A stretch of DNA of 64,000 nt from NCBI GenBank assembly GCA_022702545.1, contig JAHRBC010000001.1, forward strand, positions 4,216,001-4,280,000, written 5' to 3'. Origin of the DNA: Phycomyces nitens (Eukaryota; Mucoromycota; Mucoromycetes; Mucorales; Phycomycetaceae). This document shows, piece by piece, positions 46,288 to 59,238 of the stretch (positions are counted from its first letter, which is position 1; each line of letters begins with the position of its first letter). The notes under the pieces are model-generated. The model made no database searches and had not been told where the DNA came from. It saw only the letters and a program-made list of their open reading frames with translations. The position numbers and the translations under genes are program-made.

Positions 46288-47428
46288 ATGAGCCTTGAAA
46301 TCGACCAATCCATGCAGTTTATTGTCCAGCCACAATCACTCAAAAGTGACATACGTGCCTTCTCGCCAGACTTTTGCCATAATCCTGCCGACTCTCCTAC
46401 CTACAGTGTCACTAGCACTACTAGCTCATTTGGCTCTCTAAAAAAGACTCCCAGTCTTGACGGAAGCGTATCTTTTGGAATAGATAATCCTGAAGCCTAC
46501 TACGCCTACAACGACTTCATTGCCCTCAAACCAAATTCTAGACATTCCCCACACTTTGAACTCGCTCCAAATCCCACCAGTCCAATCAAGCGAGTAGGAC
46601 AGTCGGCCGTCAAGTGCGAACTCCCGTCACCACTTCCGGATTCATGTTATGACCCCTACCCTGATCAATATTCTGCAGGGCCAGCCAGTCTTCAGGTGTC
46701 CTTTCCGACGCCACCAGGATCAGACACCACGCCACCTCTTCATGGCCGATGGTATATGAAAACAGAACACCCCACCAATATATGCACCCCGTATGGCTAC
46801 CAATATGGCTACAATTACCAGCCAAATCATAATAGATCCTGGTGCCACGAACAGCAGCAATCGTATGGCCAACCATGCTGCCCACAGTCTGGCTTCGATC
46901 CCTCGCTCGATCAATCTGTCCAATGCCGTAGCACATGTGCTCAGAATCATATTTCATTTACCACAGATATCAATAATCCTGCTACATTCTATTCAAACGC
47001 AAATTCCTGCCATTCAGTCAATGCTGCCTACTCTCCGTGTGGAAGTCCGTATCCAGCAATGCAGAATAGAGCACTTCACATAGTCCCTCCTTACACAAAC
47101 GACGATTATATCATTCCAAAATCAGAGTATTGCCAAGACCTCAGCTCTACCAGCTTTTCTTCTATACGCGGTGTCAGCTCAAAAGCCAACACGCCTCCAA
47201 GAAGATACAAATGTTCTCTTTGCATCAAACGCTTCACTCGGCCCAGTTCTCTGGCAACCCACATGCATAGTCACACAGGAGAGGTAATGGATTTGTATTA
47301 TATACAAGAAGCTAACAGCATTTATTTAGAAACCTTACAAGTGTTCCGTAGATGGCTGTGGCCGAAGATTCTCCGTTGTAAGCAATTTACGACGCCATGC
47401 CAAGATTCACTTTGGAAATGTTCAGTGA
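46288..47428 (+). CDS. C2H2 zinc-finger transcription factor
   Basis: Two exons, 46288-47283 and 47330-47428, with a 46-nt intron, giving 364 aa. The first ~300 residues are Ser/Pro/Tyr/Asn-rich and without a known domain, as in many fungal activation regions. Two C2H2 fingers are C-terminal: CSLCIKRFTRPSSLATHMHSH (C309, C312, H325, H329), linker TGEKPYK, then C337-X4-C342 with FSVVSNLRRHAKIH (H355, H359). The RPSSL..HM.SHTGEKP and GCGR.FSV.SNLRRH pattern is a widespread fungal two-finger type. A sequence-specific nuclear regulator is inferred; targets are unknown. The intron lies between the two fingers, directly after TGE, and must be removed to build the second finger. Confidence 0.88.
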
Positions 47429-47754
47429 GAAGCCCAGACCCGATGAGAATCCAAAAAGAATGAAAAAAAATAGGAATATCTTTGAAATCAAACTCCACAC
47501 TGTCCCTTGCCCTTGCCCTTGCCCCCCTATTTTATTTTATTTATTTCTATTCTATTCTATTCAATTTTCTCATGCTATTCATCGTCGTTGATTTTATTTT
47601 ATTTTATTTTATCTTTTTTGCTTTTTTTTCGGATATTGCTGGAATATGGTAATGCGCTTAAGCGGACTGCCTTGACCCGGTCAATTCAACACTTGTAAAT
47701 TATTATTCCTCATCTCTTTTCATGTATGTAACTTCATCTTTATTGGCATCCGAA

Positions 47755-47756
<2 letters not shown>

Positions 47757-47805
<49 letters not shown>
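47757..47805. repeat. (CA)n dinucleotide microsatellite
   Basis: Nearly uninterrupted CA units followed by (AT)n. Confidence 0.95.
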
Positions 47806-48150
47806 TATATATATATTATTCTATTATAATACGCATGTGTTGTGAACCGAAAGAATTTTTTTTAGAAAGCAATGCAAAAATATCAAGCGATTGAAACCCC
47901 TGAAGTTCCATTTTTATTTTATAAAATATCTACATTCTTTTTTTTTCTTAAAAAAAAAAAAGGGGGAAAGTTCTTCTAAAAAGAGGTCTCTAGAGATTAT
48001 TGACCATGTCCATTAAAATATTGCCGTTTATTTTATGCCTCGCAAGATAATTAGAACCCCAATAGAGGTTATTGATCGATAGAGAAATAAACAAGCAATT
48101 GATGATACGAATACTATTAGTACTATCAAGCCAACACGTCAAATAGGTTC

Positions 48151-48195
<45 letters not shown>
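48151..48195. repeat. (AAT)n trinucleotide microsatellite
   Basis: About fifteen uninterrupted AAT units. On the minus strand they read as a poly-Tyr ORF, which is an artefact. Confidence 0.95.
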
Positions 48196-48196
<1 letters not shown>

Positions 48197-48622
48197 GATA
48201 ATGGTGCATAAAATGTCTTTCACAGAATTCTCATCGTCACCTTGTTGGATAGCACCGATTAAATATGCTGCACAGTAAGATTGGTGCTTTTGTAAAGAGT
48301 CCCTGTGTGTAACAGGGCACAAGTATAAATAATTTCTTATATAAAATATACGCGTCAACCGAAGCACTTTGTTGCGCTTATCGCAGCACTATTTAACTCC
48401 CGAAACATAAATTACAAAAATGCCTTGGTCAATTAAAATATTTATCAATAATCGCAGATGATTACTATCTTTAAGAAAACAAGGAGAGCATAACCACGGG
48501 GTAATTTTATTTCATCTAATGGCCAAGGCTGCCTTTATTATTTTTATATTATTTTTGGTTGCTATTATTGTAGAGTAATAAATAGACAAGTAGCCAAAGA
48601 GGAATGGCGACCCATTTACTGG

Positions 48623-48659
<37 letters not shown>

Positions 48660-49222
48660 GATAGGTGGACTAACAAAGACACATATCGAGAACTGTCGTC
48701 AAACACAAGGTCAAGATTAAGAAAGTCCAGTGAGATTTTGGTTTACTTGACAAGATCTCTCATTTGTTGGTTCTGAAAACAAATAGTAATCTAACCAAGC
48801 TTTTACCCATTTCAAATCAATTCTACTAATCAGAGCTCATCCTTTTTCTTCGACGCCCTTAATATAAAGCCAGCCAGGAGAACTCCTAAAAGCATAACTA
48901 TAACCAGAAAGAGCTTTCTGACTCCAATAAAACGTTTTATTTTATTTCGGAGGGTCTCCGAGAGTTTCTTTTTTGAAAAATGCGTATTGAAAATTGAATG
49001 GACTAAATACAGATCATTTTTAATAACTTGCAATATTATTATTTTTTCAAGAAAGAGCAAAATGTATTAGGTAACCTATACAGGAGTAAATGAATGTGTA
49101 TATAAATATATACATATAATATGTGTGTATACACACATACACATGTATAAAATATTCATGTGAGTATGTGGTACTTGTGGCACCAAGCCAGTACCAAATC
49201 ACATTCACACAAAGTCCTCTAA

Positions 49223-51770
49223 TAGACCAAATATAACATTCAGTCCAAAAAAACAGTTGCTAGAATTCAAAAAAAAACACACAAAGCCTTTCGACCCAAA
49301 AGGAGCTTGCTTGATCCAAGATTGCGATCGAGGTTGGCCATGACTTTAACTGACGTTTGGCAATTAACATATAAGCTTCTTGATCTTCATATTTTTAAAT
49401 ATGTATATACAAAGATAAAGCACAACTGCTTGACATCTTTCATTATTACTTTTGCTTGACACCCAAAGATAATCACATTTGATACAATTTAGTATAGAAT
49501 ACAAAATGATCCATTATGGATGAGCACAAAGATCAATGTTGATGAGAAAGTACTTGCTATCGAGACAATAATGTCTTGGGCTTGGTTCTTTAGCCATAAA
49601 CATCTAGAATAACCTTTTTGACTCTATACACAGCCATGTGCATATTAAAGGAGTAAGACATATTGATATAGAGGTATTTTATAAGAGTCATTAAACAACT
49701 TTTTAATGGAAGAAAAATTAGATTTTGCAGTTTTCTTTTTTATTTTATTTTTTCCTTGCAAAAAGGAGTGTGCATGCTCTTACGACACAGTACTTGGAAT
49801 ATGTATATAGCATAAATCGGCAAATTCTTGAAAATAACGATAATAAAAAATTAGATTAATATTGTATCTCGAGGGATGAAAATATCCAATTGAATGCTTT
49901 ATACAATTCTAAATAGACTACAATTTCAAAATATTACTAATAACCGATCCAAGAAAATATCTTTGGGCAGGATAATAACCAAGTTTTTTTTTTTTTTTTT
50001 TTACTTTAAAGAAACTATCAATGTTGGAACAAAGTAGTGTTAATTTCATTAATAATCAGTCCTTTGAATTTATGACAAAGCATGGCTTTGAAGGCGAGCC
50101 TTTCATTAATTGCAGCTCATGAGATTATACAAAGCGGCATCAACTTGGTCAATTTGTTTTACTACTGAATCAATTAAGATTAGGCTAAAAGCTCTAATAT
50201 ATAACAAGACATGCTCATCAGCTCAGTACTTATAGTACAGGAGCAGCGACAAGATTTGATTAAACTTCTTTCTGTGCAAGAGAATCATATTTACCTTACA
50301 GATGTCACCAAACACATCACGTTTGGCTTTTTATATGTATATATATTATTAGTGAGCATTGCAAGACATGCTGATTCTTGGCTCAATAATATTGTATTTT
50401 TGTGCTAAAAGTGTTTGTAGCTCATGGCCATGGCTTTTGATCTAATCTATTCTTATATTTAGATTTGATCAAATATCTATTTTACAACCACCGGAAAAAG
50501 ATAGTCACCATGAAAGATATCCAAGTAATAATTTACAAATGATGGTGGGCAATATCTCTTCAAGTCCTAGAAAATGTAGTAACCAATATGACAAATCAGA
50601 TCCAAAAAGTAATTGGCATAAAAATAAAAGTACATGTAAGTATTATAACGTATTCTCACATTTTTTACTAATCATCAACTAGATTATTATTATTATTTTT
50701 TGAAAAAGAAAACAAGACCAAGTTCTGCCTAGTGACCTATTACACTTTTGCATTTGGGTTAAAAGGTATTATTTAAAACAGAATAATTTTTTCTATTTAG
50801 AAAAGAACAGGTCATTTATTAGCCATTGTTTTCCAAAATCTCGTATATTGCTATAGGCAAAAGCACCATCTGATTTATTCTTTGAATATCTTGGTTGCTT
50901 ATAAAAGCCTGCAATTATAAACTTTATATATATTCTCACGAAAATCTATGTAAAGCGTTTTATTGAAAACAGCAAGTTGAATATCGATATACAAGCCAAT
51001 ACTTGGTTATAAAATACTACCTGATCATTTCTTTAAGCATATTCGGTGTACTATAGATAAAGTAATAGATAAAAATCTTGTCATGATTTCATTTTATGTA
51101 GAGATTCTAGACTACTGTTGATTACTACAGTGGTAAACATTTGACCTACACTTGGTCCCGCTTTATATGATTACTTGAGCTATAAATATCAAAAGACCTG
51201 TCTTTTCTACCAAGGCATGATGTGCTATACACTCAAAAGACTATCAAGCATTGTATTATGCTAGTTTTGAGCACCAAATGAAATCATGAATATAAATCAA
51301 GAAAATTGGCTATAAAATAATATTTTCAAAGATATATTCATACTGGTATAAAGCATCAACTAAATACTCTCTCTCAGTATACAGTACCGATATAATTATT
51401 TTTCCATTAAAATGTTGCTTAATGTCTCTTGTTGGATATATCTGTATCAATATACCTGTTACTCATTTAATTTGCACATGGCTATGGACTAAGTAAACAA
51501 ACTCAAGAGCTTAATGTTTTGGTATCAAATAGATTCTCATCAGCAATGATCTTTGAAAAACAATAATGAAAGATGCCAACCAGTCGTGCTTTTTTAAATA
51601 TAAAATAGAAAGATCAAGAAGCTTATATGTTAATTGCCAAACGTCAGTTAAAGTCATAGCCAACCTCGATTGCAATCTTGGATCAAGCAAGCTCCTTTTG
51701 GGCCGAAAGGCTTTTTAATATTATATGTTCTTGAAAGGCTATTTAAACAGTTGGAGATATTTGGTCTTTA
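49223..51770. repeat. Large inverted repeat with near-perfect 105-bp core arms
   Basis: Core arms 49283-49387 and 51610-51714 are reverse complements at 102 of 105 positions without gaps; the three differences are all transitions. Similarity continues in weaker form inward (for example 49418-49450 against 51557-51593, and 49620-49710 against about 51395-51470) and slightly outward (49224-49234 against 51757-51770). The central ~1.7 kb is A+T-rich and holds no recognisable gene. It may be a decayed DNA transposon with long terminal inverted repeats, or a structural chromosome element. The sequence alone does not decide. Confidence 0.85.
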
Positions 51771-54770
51771 CAGATAACACTCTTTATATATATATGGGTA
51801 AACGCAATATACATTCAAGAAGAATAAAGAAGAATGCGCAAATATGGCTTGTTACTTTTACTGTAAATATCTAGAGAATATGGATAATTATGGACAAGTT
51901 GGTTCTTTCATTTCACATAAAGCCAATCTTTTGCTACACATTTCTGCATATTTCAATCAAGACAGCTCTACTATCAGGATAAAGCCTATATTGTGGTAAT
52001 AAAAATCATGGTATTGTATAATCAACTTTTTCTACCAGCACTGAATTCTCAATGCTGTCAATGTTTTCTTTCCTAATATCCGATTAGTCATTTGTATTTG
52101 AGAAATATGGTATTCTTAAATACAACCAACCAGCCAAGTAAATCTTTAAAATATCAACAACTATAGTTTATTAATATTGAATACATATTTATATACAATA
52201 TCATGCACATTAAGCATGAATTGTACTTGAAGTTCCAGGAAATAGGCAATCTTCTTCTCTACATGCCATGTAAGCCTAGTCTTTTCTTCTTCTTCTTCTC
52301 TGGAAATTTTCAGATGAAAGGGTTGTTTTTTTTTGGTTGAAATATATCTTGATTATTAGTATTCTGACTAGTGCTGATATTCTAGGCAGTGACAAACTCA
52401 AACTAAAAACGTTACTTGGCAAGTAAGCCAGTTTTTGCATTAAAGTATATATCGATATTCTAACTTGTGGACCAAATATAAGAAATCAGACAACTAGTAC
52501 AGAAAGTGGCTCTCGATGGATTTGTAATTATATATTTATTTAGTGTCTTGGTTGACTAAATGGCTTGTGAAAAAGAGTAATTGTGAGAAAATATGATGCA
52601 CCCAAAGCATAATAATCTACTAGGTTGGTTATGGATGACGGCTTATTTCATTAAAGATTAATGTTATATTAAAGTGTGCTGGTCCAAGTCAATATGTAAA
52701 TGTAATTATATCCAGGGGTGATGGAATAACAATTATATATATATTGTTAATTGTTTAAAGTATTTCTGTAAATTAATAATATACATGTATCATGGAATAA
52801 AACAAATTCAACCTTTACCATTCTATCAATAAAGACAACGATATCTATAGTGTTTTCATACATCAATGATGCATTTTTAGATTCGTTATAAACTGAAATA
52901 TACAGAGTACCAATCCTTGGCAAGGAAATTACCTTTTTTTTTTTATTTATTTGTTTGAAAACACTGTACAGTAAATATATTTTGTTGATACCCAATCAAT
53001 AAAACACTTTCTGTTTTTAGAGTTGGTTTATACATGTATTACTATGGACACTATTGATATTCTTGGCTTTCTTTCTTTTATATCCTAAATATCTCTATAT
53101 TGCCAATTGTTACCAAAGCTGTGATTATCATCCAACCGGAAAATATAATCAGTATTACTCACAAGGATGGTTTATCATTAGTATATATTACCTCTATTTT
53201 TTCTTATTAAAAAAAAGAATATACTAGGGCTGTGATGATCCAAGTTTCATTGTTATTTGACAAATCATAATATAAAGGTTTGAAAACCATGGAGTTTTAC
53301 AAGGTATCTTTGCATGGAATAACAAACATCGATGAATATAGATATCTGTAATCTATATATTGTGGATCTGGTTAGTTCATCCCGCGAGACAGTCATTGTA
53401 TCAACCACCACTCTCTAAAATGAAATATTTAAGCATTTATTGAGAAAGAATAAAGCAAATTAACCCAATAATGGATATATTCATCGTATATTTAGTGTCC
53501 ATTACAACCATCTACACAACATGGCCTCTTGTAATTAATGAAAAAAAAAGGTTATGATTATATTGATTATATTGATTATATTGTTTGTTAGCAAAAAGAA
53601 ACATGATAAACGCACAAAATAATCAAATTCATTTATAGGCCCAATCAAATAGAATCGAGAATTTTTATTACAAAACCATGTTTATAGACCTTTGATGGTA
53701 CTCCAGAGAATATCCTTCGATTTGCGATGCATCTCTATATTTATTATCCATAAAATAAATACCCTTGTTCTTGGTTTGGTGATCAAGACAAACATTGTCA
53801 ATACAGCTCTTTATTAACAAGAGGGAATTTTATTGTATGTAGACCATCAAACTTTGAAAGGGATTTCGATTTCTGAAAATCAAAATATAGATTGATCCAA
53901 CACATGTATTGAGGTCTGCCTAAGTGTATGGGGTGCTATTATCACTTTCTACCAATAGACTATAAAGCACAGATAGCCCATACAATGGCCATTTGGATAA
54001 TTATCAAATGGCTTGGATTTGTGTAGAAGCCAATGTCTTTTAGAATCTATTTTTATGCTCATGTAAATTGTATGTAAACCACTCTTATTATCTGGGAAAA
54101 TACAGTACTGCGAGTATTGATCTCATAATAAAGATCCCTTCTTTTTCATGTAATCCAATAGAAAGTGTGGATAATAAGGGATATGTAAGGAAACAATTAG
54201 GGCTTGCTTGTTTTTAGATTCTATTTTATTTTGTAAACCGATGCCGAGCCAGCTTAGTTCTCTACAAAATCATTATCATACAGCTAAAAAAAAAAGAAGA
54301 ACAAGGGTTGTTTTGACCCTATATTGGGCGCGCACTCTCTTACTCGCTTAATCTATCTGTCTGGGTGCCTATCTTGCTGCTTGGTGGTCGGTCCTTCCAT
54401 TAAACCCACCCCTTCCTTCTCCTTCTCCTGCTCCTGCTCCTTCTCCTCTAAACCTTTTTCACTTCCTTTTTCTGTTATTCTTCCTCTGCCTCTACACCTC
54501 TGTCTTTACTTTATTCTATCTGTCTCTGTACCTCTTCCTTTTCCTCTTTATCCATCGCCTTTCTGTTTTCTGATCACCACAGGCTCCCAATCATACCCTT
54601 TGTTTTGCGTTTCTTGGCTTCCTAGTTTCATTTTATCATTCCTTTTTTTTTACCTTGATATTATTATTATTATTTTTTGGTTGGAATTAGGGTGGAAAGC
54701 AACAGGTTTGCTCTAAAAGTCACGCCATTTCGACTACATTTATGACATTGCAAAACCAATTCTAATCAAG
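51771..54770. other. 3-kb A+T-rich intergenic region
   Basis: No gene supported. A near-perfect 25-base palindrome sits at 53988-54012 (GCCATTTG / CAAATGGC around ATAATTAT). The segment 54390-54560 is a long pyrimidine-rich tract (CCTTCTCCTGCTCC), the probable leader region of the RhoGEF gene. Confidence 0.5.
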
Positions 54771-57700
54771 ATGTTCAAAAACATAATGTTTGTCGAAGAA
54801 AAGCAGCAATCAGCGAGATCTACTGCTGTTGAAACTCAAAGTCTAGCAGTCTCATCTCGTCCAAGCAGTCCAGCACCAATCATGTCGATTGAGGAATCCC
54901 ATAAAAAACTTGACAGTGTTTGCACAGGACAATCCTCTGACAATTTCTGTATTCCCTTGAAAACACCATTGAGTCCGACCCCCTCTGAAGCAGTCCGTGA
55001 TAAATATTACCAGTCCCATGAGTATTGTGTACCTGGATCTCCAGACACCCAGAATACTGGCTCACCACAGCGACTTGCGTCTCAAGAAGACTTGTGTGAA
55101 GCTGCGGATGAAGAAGAAAGTATTCCCCGTCCTGGAGGTGCAATTGCCTTTGCACCCCTGAAACCACCTTGCCAGTTTAGCATTCAAAGTTTGAGTGACA
55201 CCAATTCGATCATCTCCCTCAGGACATGCAACGAGACCGATGATACGCGATCGAACTCTAGTATGCGTACCATTGATAGTTTCAGTCTAGACAGACCCAA
55301 AGAAGACAAAAGGACCAGCGGAGGATCATCACCATGCGATTCAGAATCTGGATCAAAACCCAATATAATTGTCGAAGAAGAATGGCGAGAGGGAGATCAG
55401 TCTGAGAATCGCAAGAGTTCTAGTCCGGTAATCTGCAGCACATCCAGCCTTTTATCACGACTGTCAAAGACAACCGCACCAATGCGGGCCAAACTGTCTG
55501 CAATATCACGCAGCACCAGTAAGTGATCCAGGTAACCATGAGAGCCAAGGAACCTCAAATTATTTAATTGTCACCATCTTTTCTTCTTCTATTATGTTGC
55601 GATCCAAACCCCCCCTCTCTCCCCCCTCCCCTCTTTTTTTTTAATCCAGATCATCTTCATCTTGACCGCTCCCATTCGACCTCATTGTCTATTCCACTCA
55701 GAAGATCTGCAGAAAGCATACGAGACATAGCAGGCTTACCATTGAGATCCGGAAATCGAGCCAAAGGAGAACGATCGCAATCATTTTCATGGGACAAATC
55801 ACTGTTACACGACACTTTTGAGCAAGAAGAGCGTCCAGTGATTAATGCCGCTCTTTTGTCCAATGTAGCACACGCCTTTAAAGAACACATCACTCTGTCC
55901 ACACGAGTCAAGGATACCTTTACCCACCAAGACACATTTGACGGCAAGGAAGCCGTGGTAAGCTATTCAAGGCAGCCATGAATCCCCAACATGAAATTAA
56001 ACAGGTCTTCATTAGGATAAACTCTCCTTCTTGATCAAATGTACCGATCGCAACCTGGTTCTAAGTCTAGGCCAATCACTCCTGGCCCAGCGGTTCTTCC
56101 ATGATGTTATATATGAAAAGTCTTTGGATGATTCAGTTGACTCTATATACCAGTTCACAAACCATATACTCCCCTGTCCCCAACCTACAGACGTCAACAA
56201 TTCAACCGAGAATCCATCTAGCCTTCCGGTAGAAACCATTTCGCCAATTGATGAAGGGATTCCGACAGGTGTATTCACATTATTCACCAAATGCTACTCT
56301 CCTACATGTAAACACAAAAAACTATGCTACAGTCCACTTTGCCTACGGATGACTGATCAAGTAAGCCCAACCATTGAAAGCTATTCAACAAAAGTACCAA
56401 TAATGTATCATTTCCAAAAAGTCATCCCTTGCTGCCCCATTGAAAGTCTTGTATTATCCAGAAAGCCCACCTTTTGGGGTAGACCAGGTAAATACAACTC
56501 CCCCTCCCCATTTTGATCTTGCGATGAGATTACAAGTATCGTTAATGGAAATCATTAGCGAGAAGGACGTCTTTGGGTGAGCAAAGTGGAAAAGGATGTT
56601 TTTGATAGTATCGGTGTAGAGGATCGAAAGAGACAAGAAAATATCTATGAATTGATTTATACCGAAGACGACTTTGTCAAGGATCTTGATTATCTCCAAA
56701 AGGTAAGAATCTGTTGATTTTTTTAAAAAAAAGGCCATTTTATTCTATTGTATTCAACCCATTGTTCTGTATCAGCATTGGATCACTCCATTGCTGGAGT
56801 CCAAGAACGGTACTGAAGAAAGCCGAAAGAATTTTGTGAATGATTTGTTTTCAAATATTACCGAGATCCATGCTGTCAACCTGCAACTCAAAAACGACTT
56901 GAAGGAAAGAGAGGAGGAAAATCCTATTGTACATCGGATAGGAGACGTCATGTTGAAGCATGTCATCAATTTCGAACCGTTTGTCAAGTATGGATCTCAA
57001 CAAATGATCAGTAAATACAAGCTCGAAACCGAAAGATCCACCAATCCAGTCTTTTCAAAGTTTGTAGAGGCAAGTCGACTGTGATGCTTTTAATTTTGGA
57101 TTGAAATCTAATCCTTTTGGATTTCCTAGACTACCGAACGGTTGCCAGAATCTCGTAAACTGGAGCTCAATGGGTATCTAACAAAACCTACCACACGTCT
57201 TGGCCGCTACAATCTACTTTTGCGAGAGATCCTTAAACATACTCCAAAAGAACATCCTGATCAAGTAGACATACCACAAGCAATGGCAGTAATCGCAGGT
57301 TTCTTGAGCAAGGTCAATGAAGAAGCAGGAAAGAAAGAAAACGAATTTAATCTCGAGATCCTCAATGAGAAACTATCATTGAAGAATCCATCAGATCGGG
57401 TAAGCCCAAAGACGGTTGTGTAGAGGAGGATATTCCATTAACCCATGTATATCAGGAGGAGCTAGATCTTCAGTCCAAACATCGAAAGATGATCATGAAG
57501 GGTCCCTTGAAGCGAAAAGGCACAGGTCCAGAATCGTCAGATATGCAGGTTTACTTGCTTGACAATTGCTTACTTATCACCAAACAAAAGTATGTCCAAA
57601 ACATAGAACAATATAAAATCTATAAAAAGGTAATATTGATAATAATGTGCAATATCCTGGCTTTATATTCTTATCAACCTTTTATATGATAGCCTATTCC

Positions 57701-59238
57701 ACTTGCCCTATTGGCAATATCTTTGCCAGACCAAGTCAAGAGAATCCCTTCCATTCTACCCTATGGACGCTCCAGTACCGGAAGCACCATACCTACAAAC
57801 GTGGAAGTCCCTGCGCCGGCCAACAACAAGAGTGGATATCCTATTGTTTTTGTGCATTTGGGTCGACAAGGGTTTGGACCTATTACACTATACGCTAATA
57901 CTTTGCTTGCTCGGCGCCAGTGGGTGCACAAGATCGAACACCAGAGGCTTGCTTTGACTGAAAAACAGAAAGTGTTTGATATTATCCCAATCAGCGAAAG
58001 ATTTTTCAATTCCATCAACAGGGTCAATTGTGCAACAACATACGGTACAATATACACATACTTGCTACACATAGTATGCATTCAATTGCCAATATTCATT
58101 ATCGTATTCTTTGTCTATTAGGTTCATCTACTCTTATAGGTAGTGACCAAGGTGTATATCTCATAAAAGAAAACAAAGAAGACGAGCCAGTGAGAGTATT
58201 GGAAATGGATAAAGTATCCCAAATAGAAATACTTGACGGGTATAATCTTGTTCTCGTCCTGACAGACAAGATCCTTTACACATATACTCTTGATACCTTA
58301 CTATCATACGACACCAGTGTTAAACGAGGCAGGAAAATTAGTAACCATGTATCGTTTTTCAAGGTTGGAGAGGTTATAGAAACAACCCAACTTGGCAAAA
58401 CAATCGAAAAGACATTGGTTTGCCTGGTTCGCTATAATGCCATGACCTCTACGATTCGTGCCCTAGAACCTCACGCTAGTCCAGACCCCAAGAAAAAGAT
58501 AAAGCCTCATCTAGGAATATTTTGGCGAGGATCTACCGAGGGACTCAAGGGATACAAAGATCTTTATATTCCTGGAGAAGCTACGTCTCTACAGTACTTT
58601 AAGAACATTATCTGCGTAGGCAGTGCAAAAGGGTTCCAGATGGTCAACATTGGATCAGCCAAAGTACAGAGTGAGTTCATTTGGAAATAGTGGAAATATT
58701 GCTTGATCTTTTTTTTTGTCTAACAAACTTTCCAAGGTGTATTGGATCCAAGAGATGAGAACCATGAATTTGTACTCCAAAGAGAGAGCCTTCGACCGAT
58801 TTCAATGTTCAGACATCCAAATAGTACAATATTATTGTGCTATAATGGTAAGAGTTGAACAGTTTCATTGGACAATTTAATCATCTTTTCCCTAGAAATC
58901 GCCTTTTACATTGACAAGAAGGGAAAGCGGGTGAGAAGTGACTGGATGATCTATTGGGAAGGAGCACCAACTGCTTTTGCGTTTCGATTTCCATACGTAA
59001 TTGGATTCGACCCCACGTTTATTGAAGTGCGACATATGGATAGCGTAAGATGGTTATTCTGAGTGTTCATATAAAATACTAATATTCACCATATTAATAG
59101 GGCCAGCTTGTTCAAGTAATCCCGGGTACAAATATTCGATGTCTTAATCCGGATCCTATTGATATCATTCACTGTGTAACCGAGGATCGCCTACTGGGAT
59201 GCGAGCTTGTCTTTGAACTCAAGTTTGCGGAAGGATAA
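54771..59238 (+). CDS. Rho1 guanine-nucleotide exchange factor, Rom2-type (DEP-DH-PH-CNH)
   Basis: Thirteen exons: 54771-55518, 55650-55957, 56016-56360, 56422-56487, 56559-56702, 56776-57069, 57130-57399, 57456-57629, 57693-58044, 58122-58670, 58737-58847, 58896-59044, 59101-59238; 1215 aa in frame. A Ser-rich N-terminus (~320 aa) is followed by a DEP-like region (about 330-465, ending CYSPTCKHKKLCYSPLC). The DH domain (about 507-700) has KRQENIYELIYTEDDFVKDL and ELNGYLTKPTTRLGRYNLLL. A PH domain (about 740-885) and a CNH/citron domain (about 905-1190, with YVIGFDPTFIEVR) follow. This order is that of Rom1/Rom2/Rgf proteins, which activate Rho1 for cell-wall synthesis at growth sites. The intron after FVE uses a GC donor (GAG/GCAAGT at 57070); no GT choice keeps the frame into TTERLPESRK. 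Confidence 0.94.

Larger units (their letters stand above)
47429..49222. other. A+T-rich intergenic region with microsatellites
   Basis: No gene supported. Simple repeats include (CA)n at about 47757-47805, (AAT)n at 48151-48195, (TTA)n at 48624-48659, and TA/CA palindromic tracts near 49100-49150. Confidence 0.5.

Noticed and set aside
56361..56421. Read-through translation of the RhoGEF ORF after TDQ
   Set aside because: The read-through frame cannot be joined to the following DH exon. Splicing GTAAGC (56361) to AAAAAG (56421) restores frame through two further exons.
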